Part shown: one piece after another, positions 37,101 to 49,260 of the stretch
Numbering within the stretch: position 1 is the first letter of the stretch
Layout: each line of letters begins with the position of its first letter
DNA from: Brachionus plicatilis
Lineage: Eukaryota > Rotifera > Eurotatoria > Ploima > Brachionidae
Length of the DNA stretch: 64,000 bases
Reading direction: 5' to 3'
NCBI GenBank assembly: GCA_010279815.1
Contig: QEOQ01000204.1
Span: 1,179,561 to 1,243,560, forward strand
Notes under the pieces: generated by a model
The model's database searches: none
Seen by the model: the letters and a program-made list of their open reading frames with translations, nothing else
Told to the model about the DNA's origin: nothing
Translations under genes and position numbers: made by a program

Positions 37101-40100
37101 ATTGGCGATTTAATTGTCAACATTTACATTTTGATTAAACAAACATACGGTTTTTCGATCGATCCAGATCAGCACAAAATATTTTTAATCGACAATAATT
37201 CAAATTCAGCAAGTGTTCATTTTTATTTTAAACTGGACCCGGCTAATGGAGATTTAATTTTAAAAAATAAGCTTTTAAACTATAAAACTAGCCTCAGTGA
37301 ACATGTAAAAGTTGTCTCAAAATCTGATGAATATTTTCAAATGTTTAAATTGAATATCAAAATTAAATTAGATAAAAAATCAGGATGTTGGCAGAGCTTA
37401 ACCTATTCAGATTTAATAAACAGTAATTCAGATTTGATTCAAATTGGAAGTGTAGATGACTATTCGAACACGCAGCCTATGTTCTATTATTTAGAAAATT
37501 CAAAGTTGACCAAATCAATATCTAATGATTCGAATTTGATTCTAATAGAAAAGGTTGAATTTAGTCACCAAAAAGATTCTCTTATTTTTATTGACTCTTT
37601 AAATGGTATTTTGAGCCTAAACAAAACAAAACTGAGCCAGAAAAAAATTACCAAAATTGGTTTTTTTATTTCAACTTTTAAATCTGGCACATATTTAAAT
37701 AATGTTCAAAATAGATTTAAATGTAGACTTGAGCTTGATTTTGAAAATAAACTCAGTGATATTTTGAAATTTGTCGGTGTTACCGTCATCAGCATTGATT
37801 TAATTATTGACGTTAACAAAATTTCAATCGGAGATACAATTTTCAGAACCAAGGATCTATTATTTAATTCAGAACAGTTTTTCAACTCGAATTTCAAGCT
37901 AATGACTGACTCTAAGGTTCCTATTAAATTGAATGAAAAAAATGGTGACATATTTCTAGATACCTACGATTGGTTTAGACACCAAGACATTAAAGTAATG
38001 GTCAAAATAGATTCAATTTTTCAATTAAATTTAAAATTTTTGCCTCAATCGATGCCAAGGACTATTTTCTTTGACCAAGATGTGTGCCACAGAAATTCAT
38101 CATATTCGAGGATGAATAATTTTTTAAGTTTTTCAAAACCAATATTCAAATTAAAAATTAGACTTGAAGACTTTAATCAGAACAGACCAATTTTAAAACT
38201 TAACACCACAAATTTAGACGGAGAACTCAAATTTGAGTTTGTCAACAATAAAGAGGGTCTACCAAAATTTTTTAGTTCTTTACTTAAATTGAATGAAGTA
38301 AACGGAGAGCTGGGAGCCAGAATTGATGGATTTAAAAGTTTTTTAGATTTTTGCACTCACTACTCTGGTTTACCAATAAATATATTATTAAATGTTAGAG
38401 TCAAAAATGTCAAAATTTTTAATTTATTTGGGCATTCGGTTATTAAAATAGAGCCAGATTGTAGTCTTAATTTTATATACTCGAAATTTTCGGAACCATT
38501 TTATTTTACCAAAGTCTCGGATGAGACCAAAATAGGCCACTATTTGACAAAAGTTTCAATTAATTTAACAAACTATAAAATAATGTACACTTTATGCAAT
38601 AACGAGTCAACAGTTCGAATAGATAAAGTGACAGGAGACGTGTTTTTAAATGAAAGATTGGACAAAAACCACTATCAAGTTGACATTTGTGCCATGATTA
38701 GCAATAGAATGATTTCAAAACCGATCAAAGTGGAAACTAAATTGATGATTTTGGTCCAAAACGACTATAAAAGGTCTACTTTAAGATTAAAAGGTTTTAG
38801 TTCTGGCGGAGAAAAAAAATTTAATTTAAAATTTTTTAGCGAAAAAAAAAATAGCTATAGAATGAATTTAGTTCAATTTGAAAATATTGAACATATTAAA
38901 TTTACTTCATCAAGCCCTGGTTTATTCTCGATAAATTCGTCAACAGGTTGGCTGACAGTTGACAATTTGTCACCAAAATTAGTCATCGGCAAACCACATC
39001 ATATAAAATTTTTCAGCATTCTGAACAGACTAAATTCAGAAATAAGCAATTTTGAAATTACATTTGAAGAAAATCAAATGGATTTGATAATAAGCCGAAC
39101 ATGTCAAATTGGATCAATTGTTTTCGATCTTAAAAATAGATTTAAACATTTCTATCAATTTATAGTGCTCAGTAATGAATATGAAAATTTTTTAAATTAC
39201 AATCAAACAACTGGATTGATTCATTTAACCAAATATCCAAAAAGTCAAAATAATCAATTTGTTTATTATGCAAAATTTGGTTCAGAGAAAAGCGATTTTT
39301 ATATTCTTAAATTTCGAATTCAATTTTCAAGTGTTCTATGGTCACATTCAATTGAATCAAGCACAATAAATTTGGATAATCTTACCAAGAGTACCTATTA
39401 TTTTTTCAATTACAATCACAAGTTATATGATGCAAAATTAGGGGTTGTGGCAAAAATTAATCACAATTTATCAATTGAATCTCAAAGATGTGCTTATTCC
39501 AATCAATTGTTGACCAAAATTTTTTCTCTAAACGAATTCGAGCAAATTTTAATCAACAATTCAAGAATTTTTGATCTTGACTGTGATCTATATGAAATAA
39601 ATGGTACTTCGTTCCAGGATAAAAAAATAACCATTTATGTAAAGATTGAAAATTTTTTTCAGCTCAAGTATTTAAACATGACATCGGCTTTTAATGAGGA
39701 CTATTCGACCATTTTGATTACCGATCTTTCGGAAAGAGAATTTTACTCAATCAATGTCTTTGATTTGATTAAATACAAGCGAAAGTTGGATCAAATTTTT
39801 GACAAAAAAATTGAATTAGTATCAGACACGCAGTTAGTACAGAGCTTTAGTTTGGACCCAAATAATGGACTATTGGCCTTAAACTTGACCAAAAAATTTC
39901 CCAATGGGACTCATATGATCAAATTTGAGCTTATTTTAAGAAAGGAATATTTTGTCAGAAAATTCAGCCTCAAATTATTTATCCTAAATGGTTTTATTCG
40001 TGCAAACGAGTATTTTTTTAATTTTAGTTCAGATGAAATAGAATTAATTGGTGACAATGTTTTGAATTTATTGGAATTTTTGAAAGATCCCATTTCAGGC

Positions 40101-42941
40101 CGGACAATCAAGACATTACGCAGCTCTGGGGTGCAATTATACATGAAAAATCAGCAACCATTTGAGCTTGACTCATTATCGGGTTTGTTAAGCATTAGAC
40201 GAACGATTCAGCAAAATTTTTGTCGTCAAATCGAAATATCAGCCTGTTTTTTTGATTCTTGTCAAAATGTCAAATTTATGCTCAGTTATAAACCTAATCG
40301 AGTAAAGTGGTATCAGGAGGTCAAAAAATACTATCAAAAATTTAAGCCCCAAATACAAATTGATTTAAATTTTAAAAATTTAAATCCATATTTGTTTAAA
40401 ATGAAAACATTTGCAAATAATTTTGACTTTTTCAAAGCCAATTCAAAAAATATTGTTATCGAGTCTGGTACAGGACTTGTTTTTTTAAATCATCACAAAG
40501 ACATCAGTGACAAATTCTATTTTTTGATTTTGAATAACAGTTCAGTATTGGCAGAGTATTTAATTTCGTTTATACCAGTAGAACATATTTCGGAAAATAG
40601 CGAAATTCAAGTTGAAGTTTTTAAAGGAAAAGAACAAACTGTTGACACAATTTACCTCGGAAATATAGACCAAAAGACACTTAAATGCCAAGATTGGAAT
40701 GAAAGAAAATTTATTAAAGTTGACGCAGATTGTAATCTATACTTTACACAAAATGATAGCTCTGAATCTATCTTTGATTCAACAATAAGAGTTTACGATC
40801 CAATCAGCCAATTTAAATCAAAATTTTTAAATTTAAAAGTGTCTTTAAAACGCACACGGAATGATTATAAAAAATTTTTAATCGAATTTAATTATTTAAA
40901 TTGGCCAAGCGAAAAAATGAAGGCTGAATTGTACAAGTTTTTCAAGTCAAAATTCGACTTTATTCCCCTAGATATTCAGATTTTTGAGGATAAACAATCA
41001 CTCGTATTTTTGATAAGTTCTTCAGAAAACTTTCAAAATTTAAAACAATACGGAAAATTTATAGAATACAAATTTTCGATCAAACTCTCAAATGTATTTA
41101 CGGACAATTGGCCCTATCAAATAATCAATACTGACTTAAACGATGCAAAAAGTTTAATTAATTACGAAAATTTAATTGTTAATGTACCTTGCAGCTATGA
41201 AATATTTTTAAGTCAAGATTCAAAATTTAAAAATATTGTTCAATTTGACAAATTTTCATTTCAACTTAGAGAAAATTTAAATTTTTCCACTCAAAAGTTT
41301 ATAAAGTTTAAAATATGGTTTAAAATTAGTGGAGATCAAATTGAGCAATTTTTATTTGGTTCAATATTTGAGGAAAAATTAATAGTCTGTGAGACATTTA
41401 CGGATGGAATCCGAATTCACCACAATTTGGATGGCTCAGACAAAACTATTGTCCTGTCAAACAAGATGGAATTTTATAAATGGTATCAGCTTGAATTTCA
41501 TTTGACTGATGAAATGTTTATTGGAATTAAAAAGTGGGAAAATAATCAAAAAAAATTTCTCCAAACCGACTCATATAAAACAAACAATTTGAGAATTGGT
41601 CAATTTTTCATTAGAAAATTGTATGTTGGAGGTTTGCCAGTAGATGCATCCGGATTTTCACTTGTTGACATATACTATTCGGATAAGCTGAGCCTTTCAT
41701 GCTTTGAAATAAATAATATGGAAATGCTCGAACCAATTTTTCAGAGTGATAACATGGGGAACAAAAATGTTCTTAAAATTGGTCACAATTATAAGAAGTT
41801 TATTGAAGTGGAGCAGTATTTATTCGAAAATCGAATAGCCAAGGGCAACACATTTACCAAAGGATTCAATTTGACAATAAATTTTCAAATTTTAAATGGA
41901 AATAATTCAGTTTATCAAATTGTTAGATCAAAAAAATCAGAGATAATTTTAGATCTAAGTGAAAAAAAAGTTGAATATTACATTTTGAATAATTTAATTA
42001 ATTCAATTGAATTTACAGAGTTAAAAGAATTGAACAAAATAGAACTTTATGTCAAGCCTGGTTTGGTAAAACTAAGCCTGAATGGTCTAGCTAAAGAGTG
42101 CAATTTTTCAAATAAAATTCTAAATTTTGATTTATTCAAATCCGATTTATCAATATCGAACTCAGCTGATATTTTATATGAAAAAATTTTGATTAATTCA
42201 AAAAGCATTGAGAAATTTTATTCCAACTCAGGTTCGAAATTAAAATCAAGCAAAGAAAAAACATCCAAATTGAACAAAAAAGTGTCACTGACTGAAAACG
42301 TTGATTCAAATCTTAAATCAGGCTTAATTTTGGTCACAATATTCGGTTGCATGGTCATAGCTTCTTTGGCTGTTTTGTCTATTTTAATCATTATTTTGAT
42401 CAGAAATCGAAAGGTCCGTGCCAACATAAATTTTACGGACTCTAAATTCAATTCAAGAAATCCGCTGGAAATATCAGTCAATTCAAGCACACACAATTCT
42501 CCGATCTCTTCTAACTCGGACTTTACGAGCAGCTTAGAAAGGCAGACAAATCCAGCTGTTTGCAGTTCAATTCAGCAAAATAAAGCCAGTGCAAATCAGC
42601 AAAATTACTTTGAATACGACACCACTTTGGCAAAAAATTCGGCAGTTCCTTTTTTCAGCTCGCTTCTAGCCATTCAAGCGACCAAGTCATTTGAAGACAA
42701 CTCTTTGATCAACCCAAACGATTTGGAGCAATTGAAAAACTTTTTAAATTGGACGCCAGACATCTACCAGTTCTCAAGTCTGTTGAGTGAATTCGAAAAA
42801 TTTTCCGACCACAACCACGCGTGTTCAATGAACAACTTTTTCAACAGTATTAACATTAACAGTGTTTCTACACTGAACGATGACAACATTCTCGGATCAT
42901 TAAATTTGTATGAAGAATACGACAGGCAAACGTTTGTCTAA
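31188..42941 (+). CDS. Giant cadherin-like transmembrane receptor with laminin-G-like domains, 3900 aa
   Basis: Only two exons, 31188-36953 and 37005-42941, with one 51-base phase-0 intron. Residues 1-20 (MLIITQVCLLISINAVVS) look like a signal peptide. The ectodomain has many degenerate cadherin repeats. Clear calcium-site motifs are MDSNDNES (about residue 350), DLNDNYPHFV (about 692), AYDSDRS and ATDLDGNTA (about 1700), with recurring turns such as NSLNGDLRTK and DPANGDL. LamG-like folds follow at about 3334-3500 (ending in YVGGLPVDASGF) and about 3530-3630. One membrane helix lies at about 3695-3721 before RNRK, leaving a 179-residue Ser/Asn-rich tail. The last residues QTFV fit a class I PDZ ligand. 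Family role: homophilic or heterophilic cell adhesion at the plasma membrane. It could be Fat/Dachsous-like, but the ectodomain is too diverged to assign a class. No EGF repeats were seen. The start is the first ATG after the acceptor at 31174. Confidence 0.85.
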
Positions 42942-42984
42942 TTTTTTTCTAAATTTGTAAATTGTATTTTTTGTTTATTTTTTG

Positions 42985-42990
42985 AATAAA
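42985..42990 (+). terminator. Poly(A) signal of the cadherin gene
   Basis: AATAAA 44 bases after the stop codon. Confidence 0.55.
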
Positions 42991-43237
42991 ATTTTCAACA
43001 AAAAAATTTTTTTTTTCTTTTCTCAAAAGGTTTGTTCAACTTGTTTTAAACAATGCTACAAGCTAAAATCCTCGCTTCTAAAACAGTGATATAGCCAAAA
43101 AGCTTAGTCATAAGTGAAATCATAATAGGTCTCGAACAGCTGTCAAAAAACGAGTTTCATAAATGGTTTAGTTATTTTTTATGTAATAATAGCACGATTT
43201 GATCGCATTTTCTTAGATGTTCGACCAAAATCTTGGC

Positions 43238-43245
43238 TATAAATA
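43238..43245 (+). promoter_or_regulatory. TATA box of the small secreted-protein gene
   Basis: TATAAATA within GGCTATAAATAAC, 58 bases before the first ATG. Transcription would start near 43268-43275, giving a 5' UTR of about 30 bases. It is a well-formed TATA element in the window and sits in a short, less AT-rich stretch. Confidence 0.6.
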
Positions 43246-43302
43246 ACATTCAAAGTTAAAAAAATATTCAGCAAAATTTGAGCATCCAACAAGCTTAGGA
43301 AA

Positions 43303-43869
43303 ATGATGAAAATTGCGATCTTCTTGTTAGTAGCTTTTGTAGCCAGTTCCAATGCATGGAGCATGAATCCGCGGTGGGCCGACTGGTTTAGCTTTCCGGC
43401 ATGGAAAAGAGCTGTTACAAATGAGAGCTTACCACTTCACGAGTCAGAGTGTGTGTTTTTCCGCGCAGAGGGAGTCTTAGGATGCGTCAATGTTGATCGA
43501 AGAGTGGTAGAATGTCCAGCTGTAATGAACATGACTGAGCTCGATCAAAGCATGTTTTCTTCGTTTATTGTTGGAATAGACTCAAGTCTATCGTTTGATA
43601 GTGTTTCAAAGTTTAGTTTGTATCCAAGCTTGTCTGAATATCCCTACTATTTGGTTTCCAAAATGGGTTTAAGAGGAATCCCAATCGAATTTTGCTTACA
43701 TGACCAAGTTGACTTGCCAGTATTTGGTCTGCGCGTAACTGAATCGTCATGCTTTGCTCAATTGTTGGACATGGCTAGAAAATGTGGAAGTGATAATGTT
43801 GTCACATTAAGAAGCTTTGAAATTGAAAAGCCCACAGCTATTCAATTCACTCACTTGTTTGTCGTCTAA
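43303..43869 (+). CDS. Small secreted six-cysteine protein, intronless, family unknown
   Basis: A 188-residue single-exon ORF. The N-terminus (MMKIAIFLLVAFVASSNAW) is a clear signal peptide, with likely cleavage after SNA. The mature part is Trp-rich at its start (WADWF, PAWK) and has six cysteines (ECVF, GCVN, ECPA, FCLH, SCFA, KCGS), an even number suited to disulphides. Two N-glycosylation sequons occur, NES and NMT. There is no transmembrane helix. Codon use is less AT-biased than the neighbours, and a TATA box and an AATAAA signal frame it closely, which suggests a strongly expressed gene. I do not recognise the family; a lineage-specific secreted or extracellular-matrix protein is likely. 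Either ATG (43303 or 43306) could start it. Confidence 0.85.
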   Translation: MMKIAIFLLVAFVASSNAWSMNPRWADWFSFPAWKRAVTNESLPLHESECVFFRAEGVLGCVNVDRRVVECPAVMNMTELDQSMFSSFIVGIDSSLSFDSVSKFSLYPSLSEYPYYLVSKMGLRGIPIEFCLHDQVDLPVFGLRVTESSCFAQLLDMARKCGSDNVVTLRSFEIEKPTAIQFTHLFVV

Positions 43870-43958
43870 TTTAATATACACAAATTTAGTATTTTTTACA
43901 AAAGTTTTATATTGTTTGAATTTAATTGTACTTAACTTTTTGTGATTGAATTTGTATT

Positions 43959-43964
43959 AATAAA
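43959..43964 (+). terminator. Poly(A) signal of the secreted-protein gene
   Basis: AATAAA about 90 bases after the stop codon, followed by a T-rich run. Confidence 0.55.
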
Positions 43965-45727
43965 GAATGTTGAAAATTTAATATTTTTTTTCTTCAATGA
44001 GACCATACTACCTGGAGTGAAGTTTTGTCATGGATCAATTAATAAACTTAAATGATTAAAAACTTAATTTTATTTTATTAACTTAAAATTTAATTAGCAT
44101 TTTTTCTAAAAAACGGTGAAGTTGGGAGTAGCTTAAAATGATTAAAAATATAAAAAAGTGAATTTATTCCAAATTTTTAGTATTTAAAAATTAAATATAA
44201 AAATTTAAAAAAAAATGAACTGATTGGAAAAAATGATTTAGATACCTGAAGATTAACTCAAAGTATAACTAGTAAAATTTAAAAAAAAAATTTCATATTT
44301 TATTAAATTTAAATTTTTAATTTTTTAGTTAACCAGAATTTTTTCTTGGTTCGCTTATCAATGTCTTAAGTAAATTTAAGTAATGTTTTCAGCGGTCTCA
44401 CTACTTTGGAACGAATTTCAGAATTTATTTACTTAATTATTTATTAATTTAATTAATTCAAAATTATTCAATTTTTGTGTATAACATTCACTTTTTGCTC
44501 TAATTTATGTGTTTTTTCAATTTTTTAAAAAAAATCAAAAATAACTTTTACAAATCCCAAAATTAACGCTAATGTGGTTGAAAGGGAGAATTAATATTCA
44601 TTCCAAACAGCCAGGGGATTTTTCCCAAATTATTTTTTAAATAAATAAAAAAATAAATTTAGTTGAGCATATTTTTGCTGCTTGAAAAAATATTTTGCGA
44701 GCATAAACAGCTCACAAGATTAAAATTTCACAGTTAATTCTGTAAATGGATCTAAGTTTCCTTTTTTCAATTGTTTCGACTAGATTTAAGTTTGAAGTTG
44801 CCAGATATAACTTTTTAAAGTATTTGTATATTATTTTTTTACTTTAGATTTAAAATAGCGACAGTTCAAAATTATTAAAATAAACTTTATTAATCATTCT
44901 GGTGTTTAGAATTCATTTTATGATTTAAAAAACGTAATTCAATATTTAATCATTTGCATTTATTTTTTTAGTGATAAAATAATAGTTGAAGCAATAAAAA
45001 TTTGGCTTAATTTTAACATTAAATAATCAAGTTGTAGTTTTTAATCTTAAACAATAATATTTTATCGCTGCTGAAAATTTGGTATCCAAGAACAACCAAA
45101 GACAGTTTTTGCAACAGATCAAAGCTTATTACTGTTCATTGTTTTGTAATTTGGGTTATACAATAGACCACCAAATTATGAACAAGATGTTTAAGAGTCT
45201 CATGTGGTAGTTTTTTCTAAAAGTTTTGAAGAGTAAGCCTAGAGTCGGTACTGAACCCAATTGGGAAGGTTAATTTTAAGTTGCAGCCGATTAAATGTCA
45301 TTCAAGTTAATAAAAATTTTTTTATCTTTGTCACAAATTTCAGCGGAAGGGATACAAGTTTCTGATCAAGTTCAAAAGCAATCTTAGAAATGGAGGTATA
45401 ATCGTAAAAAGGGCATAAAAAGTAAAAAGTTTGAGTGACTAAGGGTCCAAATGGGCAAAATTGGTTCAAAATTAAATTTTGGTTGCAACTAATAAATGGA
45501 TTATGACTGAGCTAAGATCCAGTAGTAAAAGTAACTAAATAGTATGAAGATAGAAGTAACTTGGAGTTCTTACTTAACGATCAAGGCAAGTTCACTATAT
45601 TCTTCTTGTTAATCTTGTTAATAGGTTTTTATTATTTATTCTATTTTTGAATTAAAATTTTAATTAATTAACTAATAATTTTATAATTCTATCCGTGAAA
45701 TTAAATTAAAAGTGACGTCAAGCTGAA
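43965..45727. other. Intergenic, AT-rich with a decayed patch near its right end
   Basis: Between the secreted-protein gene and the stop codon of the first M17 gene. The first 1.1 kb is featureless AT-rich DNA. From 45060 to 45600 the base composition is more mixed and includes the open fragment listed separately, suggesting an old insertion or pseudogene. Confidence 0.4.
45061..45210 (+). pseudogene. Unidentified 49-codon coding-like fragment
   Basis: Open frame without an ATG start, reading FIAAENLVSKNNQRQFLQQ and then IKAYYCSLFCNLGYTIDHQI, ending in TAG at 45208-45210. The residue mix (Cys, Tyr, Gln, aromatic) is unlike random AT-rich translation here, and the downstream sequence is full of stops. 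It may be a rotted transposase or gene fragment. I do not recognise the family. Confidence 0.25.
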
Positions 45728-47754
45728 TTATATTCTAGACATGACATAGTTGTAAACGAATGATGGAAGAGGAGCACCAGTAGGAACACCCGGGAATGGA
45801 CCAGAACTTCCAGCAATATCGACATGTGAATATGGAATTTTTTTGTCAGAATGTTTACCGTGCTAAAAAAAATTATTAATTTGGCTTTTTTAATTTTTTC
45901 TCAATTTACTTTCTCTAATCCACTAGCCATTACCAAAAATGCCGCAGGAAACTGATGTCCTCTAGGATCCATTGTTGATGGATTGTTAGTCGCTTGAAGA
46001 ATATCTTCGTACTCACTTTTTCCAGCAATTGCTTCATAATCTTCCCTCTTAATCGAAGAAATTTCGTATGGATCAGCAATTAAGTCTCCATTTTTATGCA
46101 AGTTCTCATCTATGTGTTCAGCTTTAGCAGGTCCATTAGATAAAACAGCCTGGAAAAACATTTCTAACAAGACTATAAAATAATATCTAATAATTTACTG
46201 AATAATTTGGACCATAAGCTCTAATGACATGTCCAGTTAGAGTAGCAATTGTGAACAAATGTGGATTAATTTCATTTATTGCCATCTCTTTGGCTTCGCA
46301 CAAAACATCAACCATGGCCATTCTACCCTCGGCATCTGTGTTGCCAACTCTTACCCTTTTTTTAGAGCGAGTTGTAATAATTTCGTCAGAAACATAGCAT
46401 TCTTTTATAAAATTAATAATAAATTTTTTTCTTTAAATAAAAAAAAATACCCTCTCCAATGCTATTTCTGGCCATGCACATACTTCCGTATACTTTCAAT
46501 CCTTTTGGTTTTAGAAGTGACAATGTCTTGAAAAATCCAGCGACGAATGCAGCACCGCATTTGTCTCGATGCATACCGGACATGTGACCTCCGGCTTTTA
46601 CATCAGCACCACCGGTATCATAAGTAATGCCTTTACCAACTAAGAATAATGTTGTATCAATTGTTGAATCACTTGAAGGAGTATAAACAAGTTTTATGAT
46701 TCTTCCAGCATGTCTTTCGGTCGCTATCAAAAAATTTTAGTCTTTTAAACAAAAAAACCATTAAAACTAACAATTAGCAGCTCTGTTTACAGCGGCAAAA
46801 CACGGGTATTCTTTTAGAAAAGTTTCCTGACCCTCAATAACATTCACTTCGATGTCACTTGATTTAAAAAGTTCACTCACATATTCAGCTACGTTTGGTG
46901 CCGACATTCTTTCAGGGTCTGAACCACCGATATCCCGGGTTACAATTCTGCCTAATTCAATTGCGTTGACAGTGTTTAAAATTTGCTCAGCTTCTTGACT
47001 GTTTTCATTCCAGTAGCCCAATTTTTCTACTTTTAATAGACCCTCACTTTTTTTGGCCTCTCTCAATTCCAAAGGCTTTTTTAAGATAAAAATTATTTTT
47101 GAGGATAACAAATAAATATTTTTTTATTTTTACATTGTACAAAGCTTGTAAAGCGCCCAATAATGCAACTTGATCAGAATGATCAAATGCTCCTCTTGAT
47201 GCATTAATCAATAAAGGACTTTTGCTCCCTGCCTTCAACGCTCTAAAGAATAATATTTAATTTATTTCAATATTTTTTTTGAATTAAAATTTTTTAATAC
47301 TTTTTAATAGCGGCTTTAGCAGCATCAGCAATTCTTCTTGAATCATCTTGGTCTCTATCTACTGGTCCAGTGGGAGAATAAATCTTAAATAATCAAAATT
47401 TATCAAATCAGTTCAATTTTATTAATTTTTTTCACATACCACTCTTTTTTTGTTGATTACTGATAGACTTGCTTCATGTTCAAAATTAGCATCAAGCTTA
47501 ACAAATTTTTTTATTTAATTCAAACTTTTAATTTTATTTTTTTACATCAGCTAATAATTTTAGTTCGCTAAAAACTTCGGATAAAGCTCCTTTTTGTAAT
47601 ACATTGCCTGTAAAATTAGTCGCTATAATAAGGTACGCATCGAATTCACCATCTTGTGGATTGGTTGTAGCAACTAATGGAAGTCGTTTGCTTAATTTAA
47701 ATGTTAGTTTAAATGCTAAGCTTAAAAATTAAAATTTTACTTTAAATATTCCAT
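45728..47754 (-). CDS. M17 leucine-aminopeptidase-like protein, paralogue A (520 aa)
   Basis: Di-metal cytosolic aminopeptidase family, close in style to nematode LAP-2 and vertebrate NPEPL1. Ten exons (5' to 3'): 47741-47754, 47546-47690, 47440-47496, 47301-47383, 47134-47242, 46772-47075, 46451-46723, 46199-46401, 45910-46149, 45728-45862. Phases all agree. All expected catalytic and metal residues are present: K268 and D273 in VGKGITYDTGG, K280 in ADVK, D291 in MHRDKCGAA, and D351, E353 and R355 in NTDAEGR. The C-terminal VDIAGSSGPFPGVPTGAP is typical. The first exon is only 14 bases (MEYL plus a split codon), chosen because its phase matches the homologous intron of paralogue B. Intron 6 uses the weaker donor GTTAGT. 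Paralogue B lies 1.5 kb away in tandem. No targeting peptide is seen, so it is probably cytosolic. Confidence 0.92.
46518..46578 (-). repeat. Identical 61-base tract shared with paralogue B (exon 7)
   Basis: Bases 46518-46578 match 50113-50173 without a mismatch, while the flanking exon 7 sequence of the two genes differs widely. This is consistent with a short gene-conversion tract. Confidence 0.85.
46780..47080 (-). repeat. 301-base near-identical tract shared with paralogue B (exon 6)
   Basis: Bases 46780-47080 match 50383-50683 with one difference (46972 G against 50575 T, giving Thr versus Asn). The tract covers almost all of exon 6 and ends just inside its borders. Other exons of the two genes are far more diverged. 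Confidence 0.93.
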
Positions 47755-49260
47755 TTCTGTGCAAATGGAAAATTGAAAATGTCTAAAATGATTTAAAATT
47801 TTTTATGTAAGCTCTTTAAATTGTAAAATTAACATCTTCTATATAAACTAATGTTTACTCAAATTTGCTTTTTAAATTTTTTTTATCTCAAGTTTATCTA
47901 AAATTGCTCTTAAGCTTTTTGTGTGATATTGAATTTTTCTACGATAAATCAAAAGTTGTGAATACTTGGCTATTAATATATTAGAAATTATTTCAAATCT
48001 GATGTTTATATCAGCACTGTAAAGATTAAGGTCTAAAATTTTAAATAAAAATTTACTTAAGAAAAAAAAGAAATATTTTTTTCCCTCAAAAGTCTGCACC
48101 AAACTTTATTTTTTTGTTTAAAAACAACACCCATAAATTAGATAAATAATTTTTCTGAAGTAGTTAAAAAAATTTCAAAGTTTTCTAAAAATAGTTTTTT
48201 TTCTTTCTTATTTATAAAAGATATTTTATTAGATATTTTATTTATCCACACTTTGTGGCTAAATAATTTGATAACTTTTTGTTGTTGAAGAAAACCTTTA
48301 GAATTTGATAGCTAATTTTAATCTAAAAAAAATTCTCTTTATCTATTCAAAATGAAATGTACAATTTGCTTTAGATAAGATGATCAGTCTATTTATGCTG
48401 ATCATTTTAGTAAATCTTATGATCGCAAATTTATTACGATAATATTACGCTAAAAACTCGTTGTTCAGGCTACTTTAAAAAAATCTTATATTATCAAGCT
48501 TGATTAGATAGTAAAAATAAATATTACTCTTTGACAATTTATAATTAATTGAATTTAGTGCTAAATTTAATTAAAATTTATGCGCAAAAGACATTCAAAT
48601 TGTTTATTAAATCAATATGATTTTTTTAGTTTGCTCAATTATTAACTGTTCTTTGGATATTTTTAGTAAATCACTTTGTTTTATTTTTCCTCACTAATAA
48701 TCTTGTGATCATTTTTTTAAAGCTTTTATTTATCAAAAAATAAATATTTGCTTGAGTTTTCACTCCTTTGCCAAGCTTAAGAAAAATGCTCCAATGAAAA
48801 ATTAAATTATTACATTTAAAGATCGTACCTTAGACAAAAAAGATATAATTCATTGTTTTTGATATTTTTTAAACAAGAAAAAAAAAGAATATTATATCTT
48901 TTTTATCCTAAGTTTTTGTGGTATTAAATGAATTTTTAAATAATGGAAACAATCATTGAGAAGTTCTGAGTGCAAACCGAAAAATAAATTTTAAGAATTT
49001 AGCTTTAATTAGATATTTTGTGTCTACTTGTCTGATTTGCAAAATTTGACAAATTGTATTTCAAATTTCGAAAATTTATTAAAAAAACAGACATTTTTTG
49101 TGATTGAATTATGAATTAAATGGATCAGTTTTATCAAATAATTAATTTTTTTAAATAATTTTTGAACTTTAATGATTATGCGAGAATTTTTCACAGTTTG
49201 TTGAAAATAAAAATTTATAGCTGTTTTTTTATTTTAAGAAACACATAACATTTTAATTAT
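47755..49260. other. Spacer between the two M17 genes
   Basis: 1.5 kb of AT-rich sequence that should contain the promoter of paralogue A and the 3' UTR of paralogue B. The open frame at 47872-48102 (-) has low-complexity composition and no ATG-type start or homology I can see. No repeat of the tandem-duplication flank was recognised. Confidence 0.4.

Noticed and set aside
42218..42496. Minus-strand ORF opposite the cadherin TM region
   Set aside because: Antisense shadow of the cadherin tail.
47872..48102. Minus-strand 76-codon frame between the M17 genes
   Set aside because: Starts on a non-ATG codon, runs through Phe/Lys-rich AT sequence, and the paralogue A model does not need it.
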